Assembly (NCBI RefSeq): GCF_904849725.1
Contig: NC_058524.1
Location: 29,357,001-29,421,000, forward strand
Reading direction: 5' to 3'
Source: Hordeum vulgare subsp. vulgare
Lineage: Eukaryota; Streptophyta; Magnoliopsida; Poales; Poaceae
Length of the DNA: 64,000 bases
Positions 44,260 through 54,623 of the stretch are shown in pieces. The notes beneath the pieces were generated by a model. It was given only the letters and a program-made list of their open reading frames with translations. It had not been told where the DNA came from and ran no database searches. The position numbers were made by a program, and so were the translations under genes. The first letter of the stretch is position 1; each line of letters begins with the position of its first letter.

Positions 44260-44770
44260 GGGGCAGCGGGGCTTATAAACCAATCGTGACTCCTCTCGAC
44301 AAGCGAGGTGGGACTAAACTTTCGAATGCCGCCAACCCAAGGTCTTTAATCCCGGGTCGTGGCTCGAACCGGGACTAAAGACCACCTTTAGTCCCGGGTC
44401 GAGCCACGACCCGGGACTAAAGACCCTCATTTCCCGCCACTTCGCGTGCCGAAAAGGGGTCTTTAGTCCCTGGTCGTGGCTCGGCTCGGGACAAAAGGCG
44501 GTCTTTAGTCCCGGTTCGAGCCACGATCCGGGACCAAAGCTCCGCCTATACAGACAGTAGTTGGAAATTTGTGATGTCCAAATCACGGTTTTCATCTTCT
44601 TCCTCCTCTCGCGCGCGACACGGACGAACCCTCGACGCCGACTCTTCCCCGACGTCGTCGCCATCTCCGCGCTCCTCCCCGCCGCCGCCTCCCTCGCCGT
44701 CAATGTCGTCGTCGTTGCCACCGCCTCCCTCAACGTCGTCGCCGCCCCCCTCCCCTCCCGCGGTAAGCCC
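44260..44770 (+). promoter_or_regulatory. Promoter and leader exon of CACTA C
   Basis: GGCTTATAAACC (about 44270) is TATA-like. TTTAGTCCCGG-type pairs span 44340-44540, followed by CGCCTATACAG and a GC-rich leader ending in CGGTAAGCCCC (about 44760). Same layout as in B. Confidence 0.6.
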
Positions 44771-45267
44771 CCTTCCGCTCCCGCTCCGGTAAGCCGGCCG
44801 CCCCCCTCCCCATCACGCTCCGGTAAGCCCACCCCCTCAAGGCGCCGCCGCCCCCCTCCCCTCCCGCTCTAGGCACTCCGAGGCTGCTACCATTTAGATT
44901 TTAGGACCATCGGTTGAAGCTAGAACAAATTGAAATAATGGAAATTGAGATGCATATGTTAACAAGAAAATCAAGATATATATGTTTGTTGAAGATCTTT
45001 TGATGGGCTAACTAGAAAATAGGAAAAACATTATTTGTAAATTTCATGTAAGTAGGCACATTAGGTTTGAATTAGACAACAAATGGTTTCAAACAACTTA
45101 TTTAAACTTTGGAGAGGAAAAAGGGCACATACATATTTCACCAACCTACAAATATCATCCTTTTGTTGGTGTTAATATAATGCATAAAACAGTAGTGAGT
45201 TTCTCACTTTTGCTTGCTAAATTGTGCTAATTTTTTGTCGGAATGTCCGAGTGGCCTAGCTAGCTAT

Positions 45268-45268
<1 letters not shown>

Positions 45269-45312
<44 letters not shown>
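45269..45312. repeat. (TA)n microsatellite
   Basis: Uninterrupted TA run just upstream of the accessory gene of CACTA C. Confidence 0.95.
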
Positions 45313-45317
<5 letters not shown>

Positions 45318-45378
45318 ATGTCGATATATATAGTGTCACGATTGTTGTTTACACACATTTACCATATTAAAACAGGAA

Positions 45379-46383
45379 ATGTCTGACGATGTATATTGGG
45401 AGTGTGAATATTGCGGCGACTGTCGGGGTATGTGCGACACGCCTCACCTCCGAGACGATAGGTTCTTCAGCATGAAGCTTGACGAGAATGTATATATGTT
45501 CCTCCCTTGTCATGCAAGAAGATATGTGTTGGAGAAGCTCAGTTTCGAAGACCACGAGAGAATTGAGACGAGGATCGCTAACCTGAGGACTATACATGGT
45601 CACACATTTGATATCAAAGTATTTAATTCAGTTTATCAAACAGAATTTAGGTGCCCAAAGTGGGAAGATCTTTGCAAGGCATACGGATTTCAGGAGGGTA
45701 TGGAAATAACCTTGATCTTCGTCCTGAAGATAATATGCCAAGCAACATCGACATTTGGGTGGTTGTCGATGATATGCTTCCTGTTTTACCTTCATGTGAG
45801 TTTCTCAACCATATTTGTCAAGTAATTTGCATTTATATTTAGAAATAGTTGGTGTTCATCCATATACTAAATTTCAAGTAACTTGGGAGGAGAAGGATGT
45901 TCTTCTCCACTTTCTTGTTGCTGGTGTTATGTTTTCTAGGGATACCTTCCCGTATAACTTTGGAATTGGTTAAAATTATACATTTTACATGCCACTAGTG
46001 CATAGGTTGAGGCCGGATGACATTCGCCGAAATGTATTGGTAAGAGTTTCCTAATTAAGTACACTCTACTATTGCATAAATGATGTTGATTGCATTGCTA
46101 ACTAGGTTATTATGTTCTTCAACAGCAACTGCCACATGATGTAGTGCCTTTGATGATGCTCCCATAAGGTCAAATAAAAATTAGAAGCCCAATGAGGGCC
46201 GAGTTCGATGCTTCGTACTCGAGTAACCTCAAATCAAGATCAAAAAGGCTCCAAATTGAAGCATGGAGAGAAATAAAGAAGGTTCGCAATCCACAAGTTG
46301 AAGACCGTTGGATCTCTGTGATTCATCATGGAGACATATGTGTTATTCTGTTTTATGACATTATATCTAAGAGCGAGGACTAG
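45379..46383 (+). pseudogene. CACTA C accessory gene, Cys-rich start, broken
   Basis: ATG 45379 opens MSDDVYWECEYCGDCRGMCD, with a C-x2-C-x2-C-x3-C cluster. The frame stays open through FRCPKWEDLCKAYGF to about 45690, after which the likely continuation (RPEDNMPSNIDIWVVVDDML) is one frame over. Further exons near 45850-46040 (TWEEKDVLLHFLVAG) and 46110-46383 (AEFDASYSSNLKSRSKRLQ, VEDRWISVIHHGDICVILFY) are recognisable but have stops. The last part resembles plant B3-type DNA-binding folds in length and spacing; this is a weak guess. No protein of this kind can be made from this copy as it stands. Confidence 0.45.
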
Positions 46384-46814
46384 GTCTTATGAGAGACAAG
46401 TTATTCTGGTTTATATTATTATTTTACATGATCGATTAGGATGCATGCATATGATGACTATATATTATGATGTTTCTCTGTTTTATTTTACGTGTATCAT
46501 ATCATAACTTGGTATATGATTAAGATGATGATGAGTTGTTAGATGATCGATTAGAATACTATTTCCATTCGATGGAAATGATATGAAATGATAGTGTACA
46601 AAAGATGCATATATGTGCATGTAACTCGTGTCTACATTTTGTAAATATGTTCGACAAAGCACGACGGATGAGATGGTGTAATATATTTGTGACGATGTGC
46701 AATATATATGTAACAAATAAATGGGAAAATAGGGGGCAGCAAAATAGCCCATCCAATTTAGTGCAAAACCCTAAACCCAAAAATTGCTCAAAAACAAAAG
46801 AACAGCGATGAAAT

Positions 46815-47014
46815 AGCCCCGGTTTGTAATACGAACCGGGACTAATACCCCTCCCCCCCCCTCGCTCCCTGCCCTGCCACGTGGAAGGCCATTAGCCCCG
46901 GCCGGTTCGGGGCCGAACCGAGGCTAGCATTAGTCCCGGTTGATTAGTCCCGGTTCGCGAACCAGGACTAATGGCCCAACCAAACCGGGGCTAAAGGCCC
47001 TTTTTCTACTAGTG
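46815..47014. repeat. Subterminal repeats and 3' terminus, CACTA C
   Basis: TAGCCCCGGTTTGTAATACG, TTAGTCCCGG and GGGGCTAAAGG motifs, ending TTTTTCTACTAGTG. Its inverted end also resembles the start of element X at 14681. Confidence 0.75.
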
Positions 47015-47811
47015 TCCCACCATTGTATTCATATTTGAAAAAAGTTTTCAATGGTATATTTTTTCAGTAACTTGATTTATGTATTGTTGGTCTAATTTCT
47101 ACTTAACTTTATATCTCAAAAAACATGAACATACTGCATTATGGAATGGAGGGATTATAATTTATGTTCTGCTCTTAGCTTTTATTACGAGTAAACACAT
47201 CATTTGTCCCTTCGGGGACATCCGATAAAATTGGAACCATACAGTAAACACACCATTTTCTGATGAGCTTTGCTACACCTATGAAAATTAACGTAAATGA
47301 TTAGTTGGCAGCTTTTGATAACTAATTTTCGTACATGTAGGATTTTCGTTTTCTAACTCATCATCAGCGGAATCACATCAGCAATATCACCCATAGCACG
47401 TGTGGACTAACAAATTGTGCACTTTTAGCAAAAAAAAAAGGTTACCTAGACATCGATGCCAGCGAGGAGTATAGGTACCTAGGTAGGCACATGGGACCAC
47501 CCAAAATGAGTCTGTGTGCTCGTGTTGCCCCCTCTACATGCATGGTTGGTGACGGCGGCTAATGATGTTGGGTATATATAGATAGCCAACCTTTTCATCG
47601 CCGCATAGGCGATGATGAATTGGTGCGCTTGTGTCGCCCCCCTACTTGGGACGACATAGATTAAAGACGACGCATCTGGAATTCTATGATGTGTCGACTT
47701 CCACCGCCACGGCTGGTGGGCTATGATCTGATAACGATAGCGAATTCAACCCTCTCCGTCACTCGTGTGCCACATATCGAGCAGCTGTGGAGGGGGAGAA
47801 ATTGTAAGGAG

Positions 47812-47814
<3 letters not shown>

Positions 47815-47875
<61 letters not shown>
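47815..47875. repeat. (GT)n microsatellite
   Basis: GT run with a single TTTGTG interruption. Confidence 0.95.
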
Positions 47876-48657
47876 GAAGGCAGGCGCTATCACTATCGTG
47901 ACACCTCTAGAACTCACACTAGGAGCAACAACAGGCAGAGGACTTGCCTCTCGAAGCTCACACTAGGAGCTCAAGCCGTCACTATCAGTATATTGATGTC
48001 TCTGGAACTGTCGTGCTCTCCAAATCAGTCTCCGTTGAAGAGATCGAAGACACAACTAACTCTTTTGGCTTACATCGTGGCAGCATCAGCGGCAAAAGGT
48101 TTGTAAAAATGTGACTCCCCGACTGTAATAACTATATTTCCCTAGTTTCCTCTCGCACTTTAGCCCCATGGAGACCCCCCCCCCCCCCCCTAGTTTTTTC
48201 AACTTGGCATTATGAGTTTGGTAGTGCTTTCATGCCCTTAATTTTTTGTTTTTTCTGTTTTCAGACAATTCATCTCATTTACCTTTGGTTTCATTTGATA
48301 ATAGAATCGGGTATGCCTTATGGCTCCCTTATGCTCTAAAAAGAAGACGAGTTATGGTGCCACATCTTTAGACTAGTCCTCTTTTTTTATTGTTTGTGGT
48401 ATCACTACTAACCCCCCTTAGTTGTAATTTCGTCTCCATTAACTCGTCACTGCTCTCTAGGATTACCAAGTATCGTAATAACGTGCTAATACTAAAGTAT
48501 GATTGCCGAAGGACAGGCTTGGCACAATGGTGAAGTAATAATCATGGTTTCCCCAATACTTATGAACAAAATAAAGTTTTTTACTAAACATGCTTGTGTC
48601 AAAGATGTCCTTTGTTCGGGCATAGGTAAGACTTGTCACGTATAATCATTACACATA

Positions 48658-48906
48658 CTCCCTCCATTTTCTTATATATGACCACTATAAAAAATACATT
48701 TTACATCTATATAAGGCTTGCATAGTGGGGAGTATCATATAATAGCATCATGCATATGATATTATTGTATGATACTACCTGGTTTGCAAATTCTAGAACC
48801 GGATCCGTTATACCTTCTTTTCACACTAGAAATTCAAACGCTCGCTGACACTTAAGTACGTCTGGTCACACACATATAATCATAATTAAAAATGGAACGA
48901 GTTCTG
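48658..48906. mobile_element. MITE, about 250 bp, Stowaway-like
   Basis: Begins TA-CTCCCTCCATTTTCTTATA and ends with a partly inverted copy (AAAATGGAACGAG). Internal ATATAAGGCTTGCATAG-type sequence is common in Triticeae MITEs. Ends are diverged, so the borders are approximate. Confidence 0.55.
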
Positions 48907-49269
48907 CGACATTTTTAGAAAGATCAACTTGCATGTGGCCTTCTCTCCTGGACAAGAGAGGGCAACAACAAATGTAAACAACAGTTGCGCCATCTACTTC
49001 TACCAGTTACAGAGAAATATAATTATGAGAAGTGATCACCAACAACATATGTAAACTACATCTCCAACACCCAATACTACCAATTAAGAGAAACATAAGA
49101 GAGCATAACAATATAACAATAATAACATAAGCAAAAGACGTAAATAAGCGTTCTTCTACGATTACATCTCTCAACATCTTTTAGACCCATTTGCATAACT
49201 AACGATTCCCAAATAGATCAGCTACTACGTCCTCTAGAAATTAACCACATGAAATCACGGTACGCACCA

Positions 49270-50052
49270 TCAGCACCTGAGGCGGCACATGGGGCAGCTC
49301 CGGTTCGCCTGCAGCCACGTCTCCAGGCACTGCCCGTGGAAGCTGTGTCCACAGCGCGTCTCTTTCCACACCCCGGCCACCGCGTCATCGTCCAGACAGA
49401 TCGGGCAATCGCTGCCGTCGGACGGCGCCTCCACCGTCTCCAGCCCTGCCAGTTGTGGCGCGAAGTGGTAGCGGAGAACTTCACGCAGGCGCAGCAGGGC
49501 TTCTTCTTGGTCCTCTTCATCCTCCTCTTCTTCGTCCTCTTCATCACTGTCCTCTTCCTCCTCAGAATCATAGTCTTCTGAGTCATCGCCATCTTCTACC
49601 TCTTCATCGTCCTCCTTTTCGTCACCGCCAGCCATGCTCGAGATGATGTTGGCTGTGTTGGCCACAATGGCGGCGCCGAACTGTCGTATCCCCACAATGC
49701 CGCAGAGGAGAACCTCGTGCAGCACTGCGACCGTGAAGGATTGTTCTTCGTCGTCCTCTTCTTCTTCGTGTGCCGCCACAAACTCTGGGTCGTCTCCGCC
49801 ACCTGCAAACTCCAACTCGTCCGGAGTATATGCTACTGTGGTGGACGGGACGATGTCAGCCACGGCGGCGCCAAGCTGTTGTATACCCTCGAAGCTGTAG
49901 CGGAGAACCTGGCGCAGCAGCCCAACGGCAAAGACTTCTTCTCCTCCTCCCCCTCCTTCGTCCTCAGGTAGTAGGTGTAGGTAGTCATGATCGTTGCTGA
50001 TGTCCATGGGAAGCAACACAGTCATGGGGTGAAGGGAGTGCACGGTAAGCAT
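49270..50052 (-). CDS. RING-H2 finger protein, probable E3 ubiquitin ligase
   Basis: An intact 260-codon frame ending directly after a RING-H2 finger at residues 216-256: C-x2-C-x14-C-x-H-x2-H-x2-C-x10-C-x2-C (CPIC ... HSFHGQC ... CPMC). RING-H2 domains bind an E2 and pass ubiquitin to substrates. Upstream are three similar helix-like repeats (LLRQVLRYSF, VLHEVLLCGI, RLREVLRYHF), with acidic Glu/Asp runs before the last. There is no signal peptide or membrane span, so a soluble protein is likely. A TATA-like AATATAAAC lies only about 15 bp before the first ATG, so translation may begin at Met10 (50025) or Met17 (50004). A broken duplicate is at 72-13233. Confidence 0.85.
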   Translation of the reverse strand: MLTVHSLHPMTVLLPMDISNDHDYLHLLPEDEGGGGGEEVFAVGLLRQVLRYSFEGIQQLGAAVADIVPSTTVAYTPDELEFAGGGDDPEFVAAHEEEEDDEEQSFTVAVLHEVLLCGIVGIRQFGAAIVANTANIISSMAGGDEKEDDEEVEDGDDSEDYDSEEEEDSDEEDEEEEDEEDQEEALLRLREVLRYHFAPQLAGLETVEAPSDGSDCPICLDDDAVAGVWKETRCGHSFHGQCLETWLQANRSCPMCRLRC

Positions 50053-50390
50053 GGGTGTTTATATTGACCCGATCATCAGGTATATATGTACATATATGTT
50101 GTTTGTGCCGGAGATACGGAATAACACTACGGCAGTACGTACGTAGCGCGGCTGCAGTTCATGGAATGGGAATATTATTAGTGGCAGAGGCAGGTGTGGC
50201 TCTTCTTTATTGGCTCGGCATACAGTGTTATTTGCTGTGTTGGCTCTAGAGTGGGACCACTGAAAACGCCGCTTTCTTTGAAGATCAAAACCATCTTTTT
50301 TGGCAGCTTCTACGCGCGACCGTCTCCCTTAAGGACAGAGGTGGCCAAGAGACATGACCCTTGTGAGCTATGTGGGATGTGGCATTGAAG
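50053..50390. repeat. Upstream region of the RING-H2 gene, copy 2
   Basis: Paralogous to 13234-13545. Similarity ends at GATGTGGCAT, where the two copies run into unrelated sequence. Confidence 0.85.
50060..50078 (-). promoter_or_regulatory. TATA-like box of the RING-H2 gene
   Basis: On the minus strand GTCAATATAAACACCC precedes the first ATG by about 15 bp. The same sequence is kept in the pseudogene copy (13235-13255). Confidence 0.55.
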
Positions 50391-51260
50391 TCAGCCCCGT
50401 CAGAGGAGGAGCAATCGGGGATGACGATGTAGGCTTGGTGGTACACCCATTAGAGGAGACGCTCCTCCTCGTCGGGCATCGGCATGATGTAGGCTTGGTG
50501 GTACACCCACTAGAGGAGACGCTCCTCCTCGTCGGGCATCGGCATCACGCGACGGCGGCAGGCGGACTACGCAGCCTCGTCGGACCCATCCCCTCTCCCT
50601 TTCCTTCTACCTCTCGTGGCTAGCGGTGCGTGCCTCCGACTTCGGAGCCCGCATCCGTGGCGCCTCCGAAGCTGGCACTAGAACCCACCGCGGCGAGAGG
50701 TGGAGGAGGCCGTCGGGGAGGCAAAGCAGACTACGCAGGCCTCGTAGATCCACGCGCGGGGCGGAAAAGACTATTGTTGGCCCTGAGCCGGCGGGCTACA
50801 GGAGGCGTCGCACCAAAGCCGGAGATGTCGCCCGTATCGACCCGCGGGCGCTCGAGCGCGATACGGGGCGCTAGCTCCTCCTCATCTCTGGAGTTGCCGT
50901 CAGAGTGGCTGCCGATGTTGGACATGCTCGCCGGCGCTACAGATTGGACGAATTGGGGAAGGGCGAAGTCGGGGAGCAAAGCGAGGCGGAGTGAAATGCG
51001 CTAGGGTTTACTCCGGAGGGGCATTTTGTGGGGTCCGTGTGGCGCAACAGTGGGCCGGGCTGACGTGTCGGACGCTACCGGGTCGCCTCATATCCATCTT
51101 ATATTTTGGCTGGATATGAGGAGTGCTTGTCAGTCTGGACGTTTGTCCGCGGTTTAGGAGCTTTGGTTTAGTTGATTTTTGCGACTGGTCAGTAACCGAT
51201 CGACCTGCCTGAATGTTGGAGACGGATATTAGGGATCCAACTATAGATGTTCTAAGACCC
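50391..51260. other. GC-rich intergenic DNA with a direct repeat
   Basis: Two 60-bp copies, differing at one base, at 50426-50485 and 50486-50545. Open frames here lack recognisable domains. CCTCATATCCA (51086) and TGGATATGAGG (51111) form a perfect 11-bp inverted repeat. It may be a decayed DNA transposon. Confidence 0.5.
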
Positions 51261-51818
51261 ACATTTTCATTTCAACTTTTTTAGACAAACATTTTTGTTT
51301 CATGTCATGCTGCTCCTTTTCTATGGAGTTTTGTCCATAAGACTCTCGGCAGAGCGTGTCCAGTATCTTGGACCGTTCTTGAAGGCCCATGCCAACCATA
51401 TCGGTAGGAGATATACCTCTTTTGGTTAGTGTTCAATGGTGATGACCTAAACCTTGTGAACGACACGTAACATGATAGTGATCGAACCGGGCGAGTCTTT
51501 TACGCCATGTCGGTGACTCTGTTTAAATTTATAGCTATTTTACACCTCTAGCACGTGCTTTCTAGACAACAGGACAAGCATTGGCTAGGGGGGCATGAAT
51601 AATATGTTGTGTGCGCATAACAACGTCTTGCTTCGCCACCTAGCTAGTTCTCGAGTAGCTCCATGGAGCCTTGTATCGTTTTTCGTTTTTCACAATGTTT
51701 ATGTTGTTGCTCTAGCAGAGTTATTTTACTTTCTTTCCGTCAAATTATTTTGTTGTCTGGATGTGGTGGTTTGCTATATATACAATAAAGTGGGGACGAA
51801 AAGGAAAGTCTGCTTCTC
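51261..51818. other. Intergenic DNA, nothing recognised
   Basis: No gene, repeat or terminal structure seen. Confidence 0.5.
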
Positions 51819-52185
51819 AGCCCGAGCTCAAATGTGTTCAGAGTGAACAGTAAAATCAAAAAAGTCTGAAATTTTTTGATGACAACATTGACAAAAGTTC
51901 TAACTGCCTGCAAAATTACATTATGAAACCACATTTGTGGAAGATGTGGCAAAAAAACAAAATCGATACTAAAAAATGCTTTTGAAAGTAGCATTTTCAA
52001 AGTATTGATTTTGTTTTTTTCACGCCTGATAAAAATGTGATTTTCTGATGAAATTTTGTAAGATATTACAAATTTTGTCAATGTTTATCACACAAAAAAT
52101 TAGAATTTTTTGAACTTGTTTTGAAATTATTTTGATTTTACTGCTTACTCGAGCTCATTTGAACTCGGGCTGAGAAACTCCATGT
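51819..52185. mobile_element. Fold-back (inverted-repeat) element 1
   Basis: The arm CTCAGCCCGAGCTCAAATG near 51819 is the inverse, with few changes, of CATTTGAACTCGGGCTGAG near 52157-52175. The arms continue with ACAGTAAAATCAAAA. No ORF inside. It includes CTTTTGAAAGTAGCATTTTC, the uninterrupted form of the site that holds an insertion in element 2. Confidence 0.7.
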
Positions 52186-52189
52186 CCAG

Positions 52190-52990
52190 ACGAAAAGGAA
52201 GTCTTCTTCTGCATCCAAGCTCAAATAAGCTTGAGATGAACAGTAACTCAAAAAAACATTTAAAAATATTAAAAATTTTAACAAAATATAACAAATATTA
52301 TGAAGTATTCTAATAGCTTATGAAATTTTATCATGAAATTACATTTGTGGAAGTCATGGTAAAAACAATCAGTGCTTCAAAATGCTTTCAAAAGTCAAAA
52401 ATCCATTTCTGAGTCCAAGCTCATCTGCATCCCTGCTGAGTAAACAAACCAAAACAAATACAAAAAAATTCAAAAAATTCCAAAAACAAAATTGGGTGAT
52501 AGATAATTTGATACGTGAGATTCGCTCCAAATTTTGTACGATTTGAACAACTGTGCAGCTCTCGGCAAAAAAGACAAATTCAGGGTCCCTAAAAAAGTTT
52601 AGAGTACGTGCATAGTTTTGACCCGATTTATCTTTTTTGTCGAAAGCTGCTCAGATGTTCAAATAAAACAAAAATTGGGGAGGTCCTCACGCACCAAATA
52701 ATCTATCACCCAAAAAAACTTTGGAATTTTTTGAACTATTTTAGTAGTTGTTTTGATTTTTTTACTAAACGGGTGCAGATGAGCCTGGGCACCGAAACAC
52801 CGCACTCTTTAAAAGTAGCATTTTCAGAGTATCGATTTTCTTCTTTTGTCACGACTTCCACAAATATGAAACTTTACAAGCTCTTAGAACATTTCTCAAA
52901 GTTTGTTGTAAAAAGATTTAGTTTTTTTTAAGTTTTTTTTATTTTACTGTTCACCCAAAGCTCATTTGAGCTTGATACAAAATCATCACG
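52190..52990. mobile_element. Fold-back element 2, split by a nested element
   Basis: The arm TCCAAGCTCAAATAAGCTTG near 52213 pairs with AAGCTCATTTGAGCTTGATA near 52959. It is homologous to element 1. Its middle is split at 52394/52811. Confidence 0.7.
52395..52810. mobile_element. Nested fold-back element inside element 2
   Basis: The arm AAGCTCATCTGCATCC (near 52418) is inverse to the GGGTGCAGATGAGCCTGGGC arm (near 52770). AAAAG lies on both sides (52390-52394, 52811-52815) as a possible target duplication. Element 1 shows the empty site. Confidence 0.65.
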
Positions 52991-53590
52991 TCCAGGCAAA
53001 AACCTGTTTTGAGGAGCAAGTAGGAGAGGGGCCCAACGTGTGGAATTTATAGGACTGCCTATTTGAGAGGTATATAGAAAACAGTTTACCTGAAGTCAAT
53101 GTCCCGATCTAAATCCCGTCTGTCCGATCAAAATCCAATGACCCACCATCCATCTCCCCTCACTAGCCGACGGTTCTGCAACACTCTCCCCACCGATAGG
53201 ACCGGGCCGCATATTAAATATTTCACTATCTTCGGGAATGATGGACGACATATTTATAAGATCGATGGTGTGTCCGAGGTGTTGCCCCGATCTGATTCGT
53301 TCAACGGCAATGGCTTTACTTTTGGTGAGCCACCTTAGAGGTCCGCAAAGCTGCATATGAGCGATGGAGCCGCGTCGAGCTTGCGTGAGGAGGTGATCCA
53401 TCATTTTTTTTTCCTTTGGTGGCTACTTTGGTGGTGCTGAAGGCAGGTGACAGACATTGGTGTGAAGATTAGCGATGTTCTGCTATCTTTTCAGTTTTGT
53501 CATGTCGATCTTTACGTGACTTGTATTTTGTATTTTATGATATGAATGAGACATGTGTTACCATGCAAAAAAAAAGTACCATACATAGTC
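52991..53590. other. Intergenic DNA, nothing firm
   Basis: Short frames only. It may include the upstream part of the non-LTR element that becomes recognisable at about 53600. Confidence 0.4.
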
Positions 53591-54245
53591 CAGTTTGACG
53601 CACCATTTGGAAATTGCATGTGCCGGCAAAAATCAAAATACATGTATGGAGATCGTTGCTTGGAGCCATCCCCTGCAATGGAGTCCTCGCAAACAGACAT
53701 ATGATCACCAGCCTCCAGTGGCCCCTATGCACTTCGGACTGTGAAAGAATTAGACATGTCATTTTCATGTGTCCTAGAGTAGAAGTTTGGAGGATCTTGA
53801 GACTTTAAAATGTTGTATAGGAGGTATATGTGAAATGGAGAGAGAAGGTGGCTTAGTGTTGGCCATTCTATTACTGCCAACGAACGCTACCATGGCCTAT
53901 ATGTGATCGACGTGCAATACAACAACCTTGTGGCCACTGCCGCATGATGGTGGGAAAGGTGTCGCTACACTTATGACGAGCATGTCTATGAACCAAACAG
54001 GTCAGCACAAGCAATACCATCTCTTGCTAAAATCTTTTCCAAAGCAAAATCGAAGGAGGCAAAGTTGAAGAGACAAGGATGGAATAAGCCACTAGACGGT
54101 ATTCTCAAAACTCGGGTGTCGATGCTACCTTTGATCCTGACAGGGGAGCAGGTGGTACGGACGCAATCCTACGAGATGAAGCGGTTTCTTTGTGACAGCT
54201 CATGGAGTGATATCCCATTTGTAGAAGATGTGGCTATGATGGAAC

Positions 54246-54610
54246 TGTTAGGTTGATCTCTCCCGTGTGTGTCCAACGACTGATCGGGCCCTTGATTCAT
54301 GCGCCCTGATCGGGGGCGTCCAACCCGTTATGGTTGGTGGGCCTCTGTGTCCTGCACTATAATAAGGAGGTGGGGCCGGGGCACACGGTACGAGGTTAAC
54401 CGCGCCGCCAGACTCTTCACCGAAATCTCCTTCCGATCTAGGGTTAGCGCAGTGCTCACGGGAAGCACCACCTTCGTCTAACCTTTCTTCTACGTCTCCG
54501 ACGCCACTACCGCACCGATGGCCGGCGCAGGAAGTTCATCTGGCTCGGGACTAGGTAAGTGCAAGATTGAACTGGATACATCTATGCCTAGTAGATCAAC
54601 GGTTTCAACA
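54246..54610 (+). repeat. Copia 5' LTR
   Basis: 365 bp; CACTATAATAAGGAGG (about 54355) is a TATA-like promoter element. Ends GGTTTCAACA before the PBS. Confidence 0.92.
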
Positions 54611-54611
54611 T

Positions 54612-54623
54612 TGGTATCAGAGC
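54612..54623 (+). other. Copia primer binding site, initiator tRNA-Met type
   Basis: TGGTATCAGAGC, the standard plant initiator tRNA-Met complement, one base after the LTR. Confidence 0.92.

Larger units (their letters stand above)
41493..47014 (+). mobile_element. CACTA element C, defective, about 5.5 kb
   Basis: Begins CACTAGTAGAAAAAGG at 41493 and ends CTTTTTCTACTAGTG at 47014, giving inverted ends of about 16 bp. Subterminal repeats lie at both ends (41600-41720 and 46815-47000). It holds 143-bp and 335-bp tandem repeats, a promoter region, a leader block and a broken accessory gene, but no transposase. The flanking triplets GTT and TCC do not match, so the two ends may not be an original pair. 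Confidence 0.7.
47015..49210. other. Host intergenic DNA
   Basis: No gene supported. It holds the right edge of a possible Stowaway-like MITE at 47040-47160 (ends GGAATGGAGGGATTA), a (GT)n run at 47815-47875, a run of C at 48175-48190 and the MITE listed separately. Confidence 0.55.

Noticed and set aside
49249..50000. Several plus-strand frames over the RING-H2 gene
   Set aside because: Antisense shadows of the minus-strand gene, without domains or a plausible start context.
50354..51004. GC-rich frames that could be a gene upstream of RING-H2
   Set aside because: No recognised domain, overlapping alternatives in several frames, and a 60-bp duplication accounts for part of the length.
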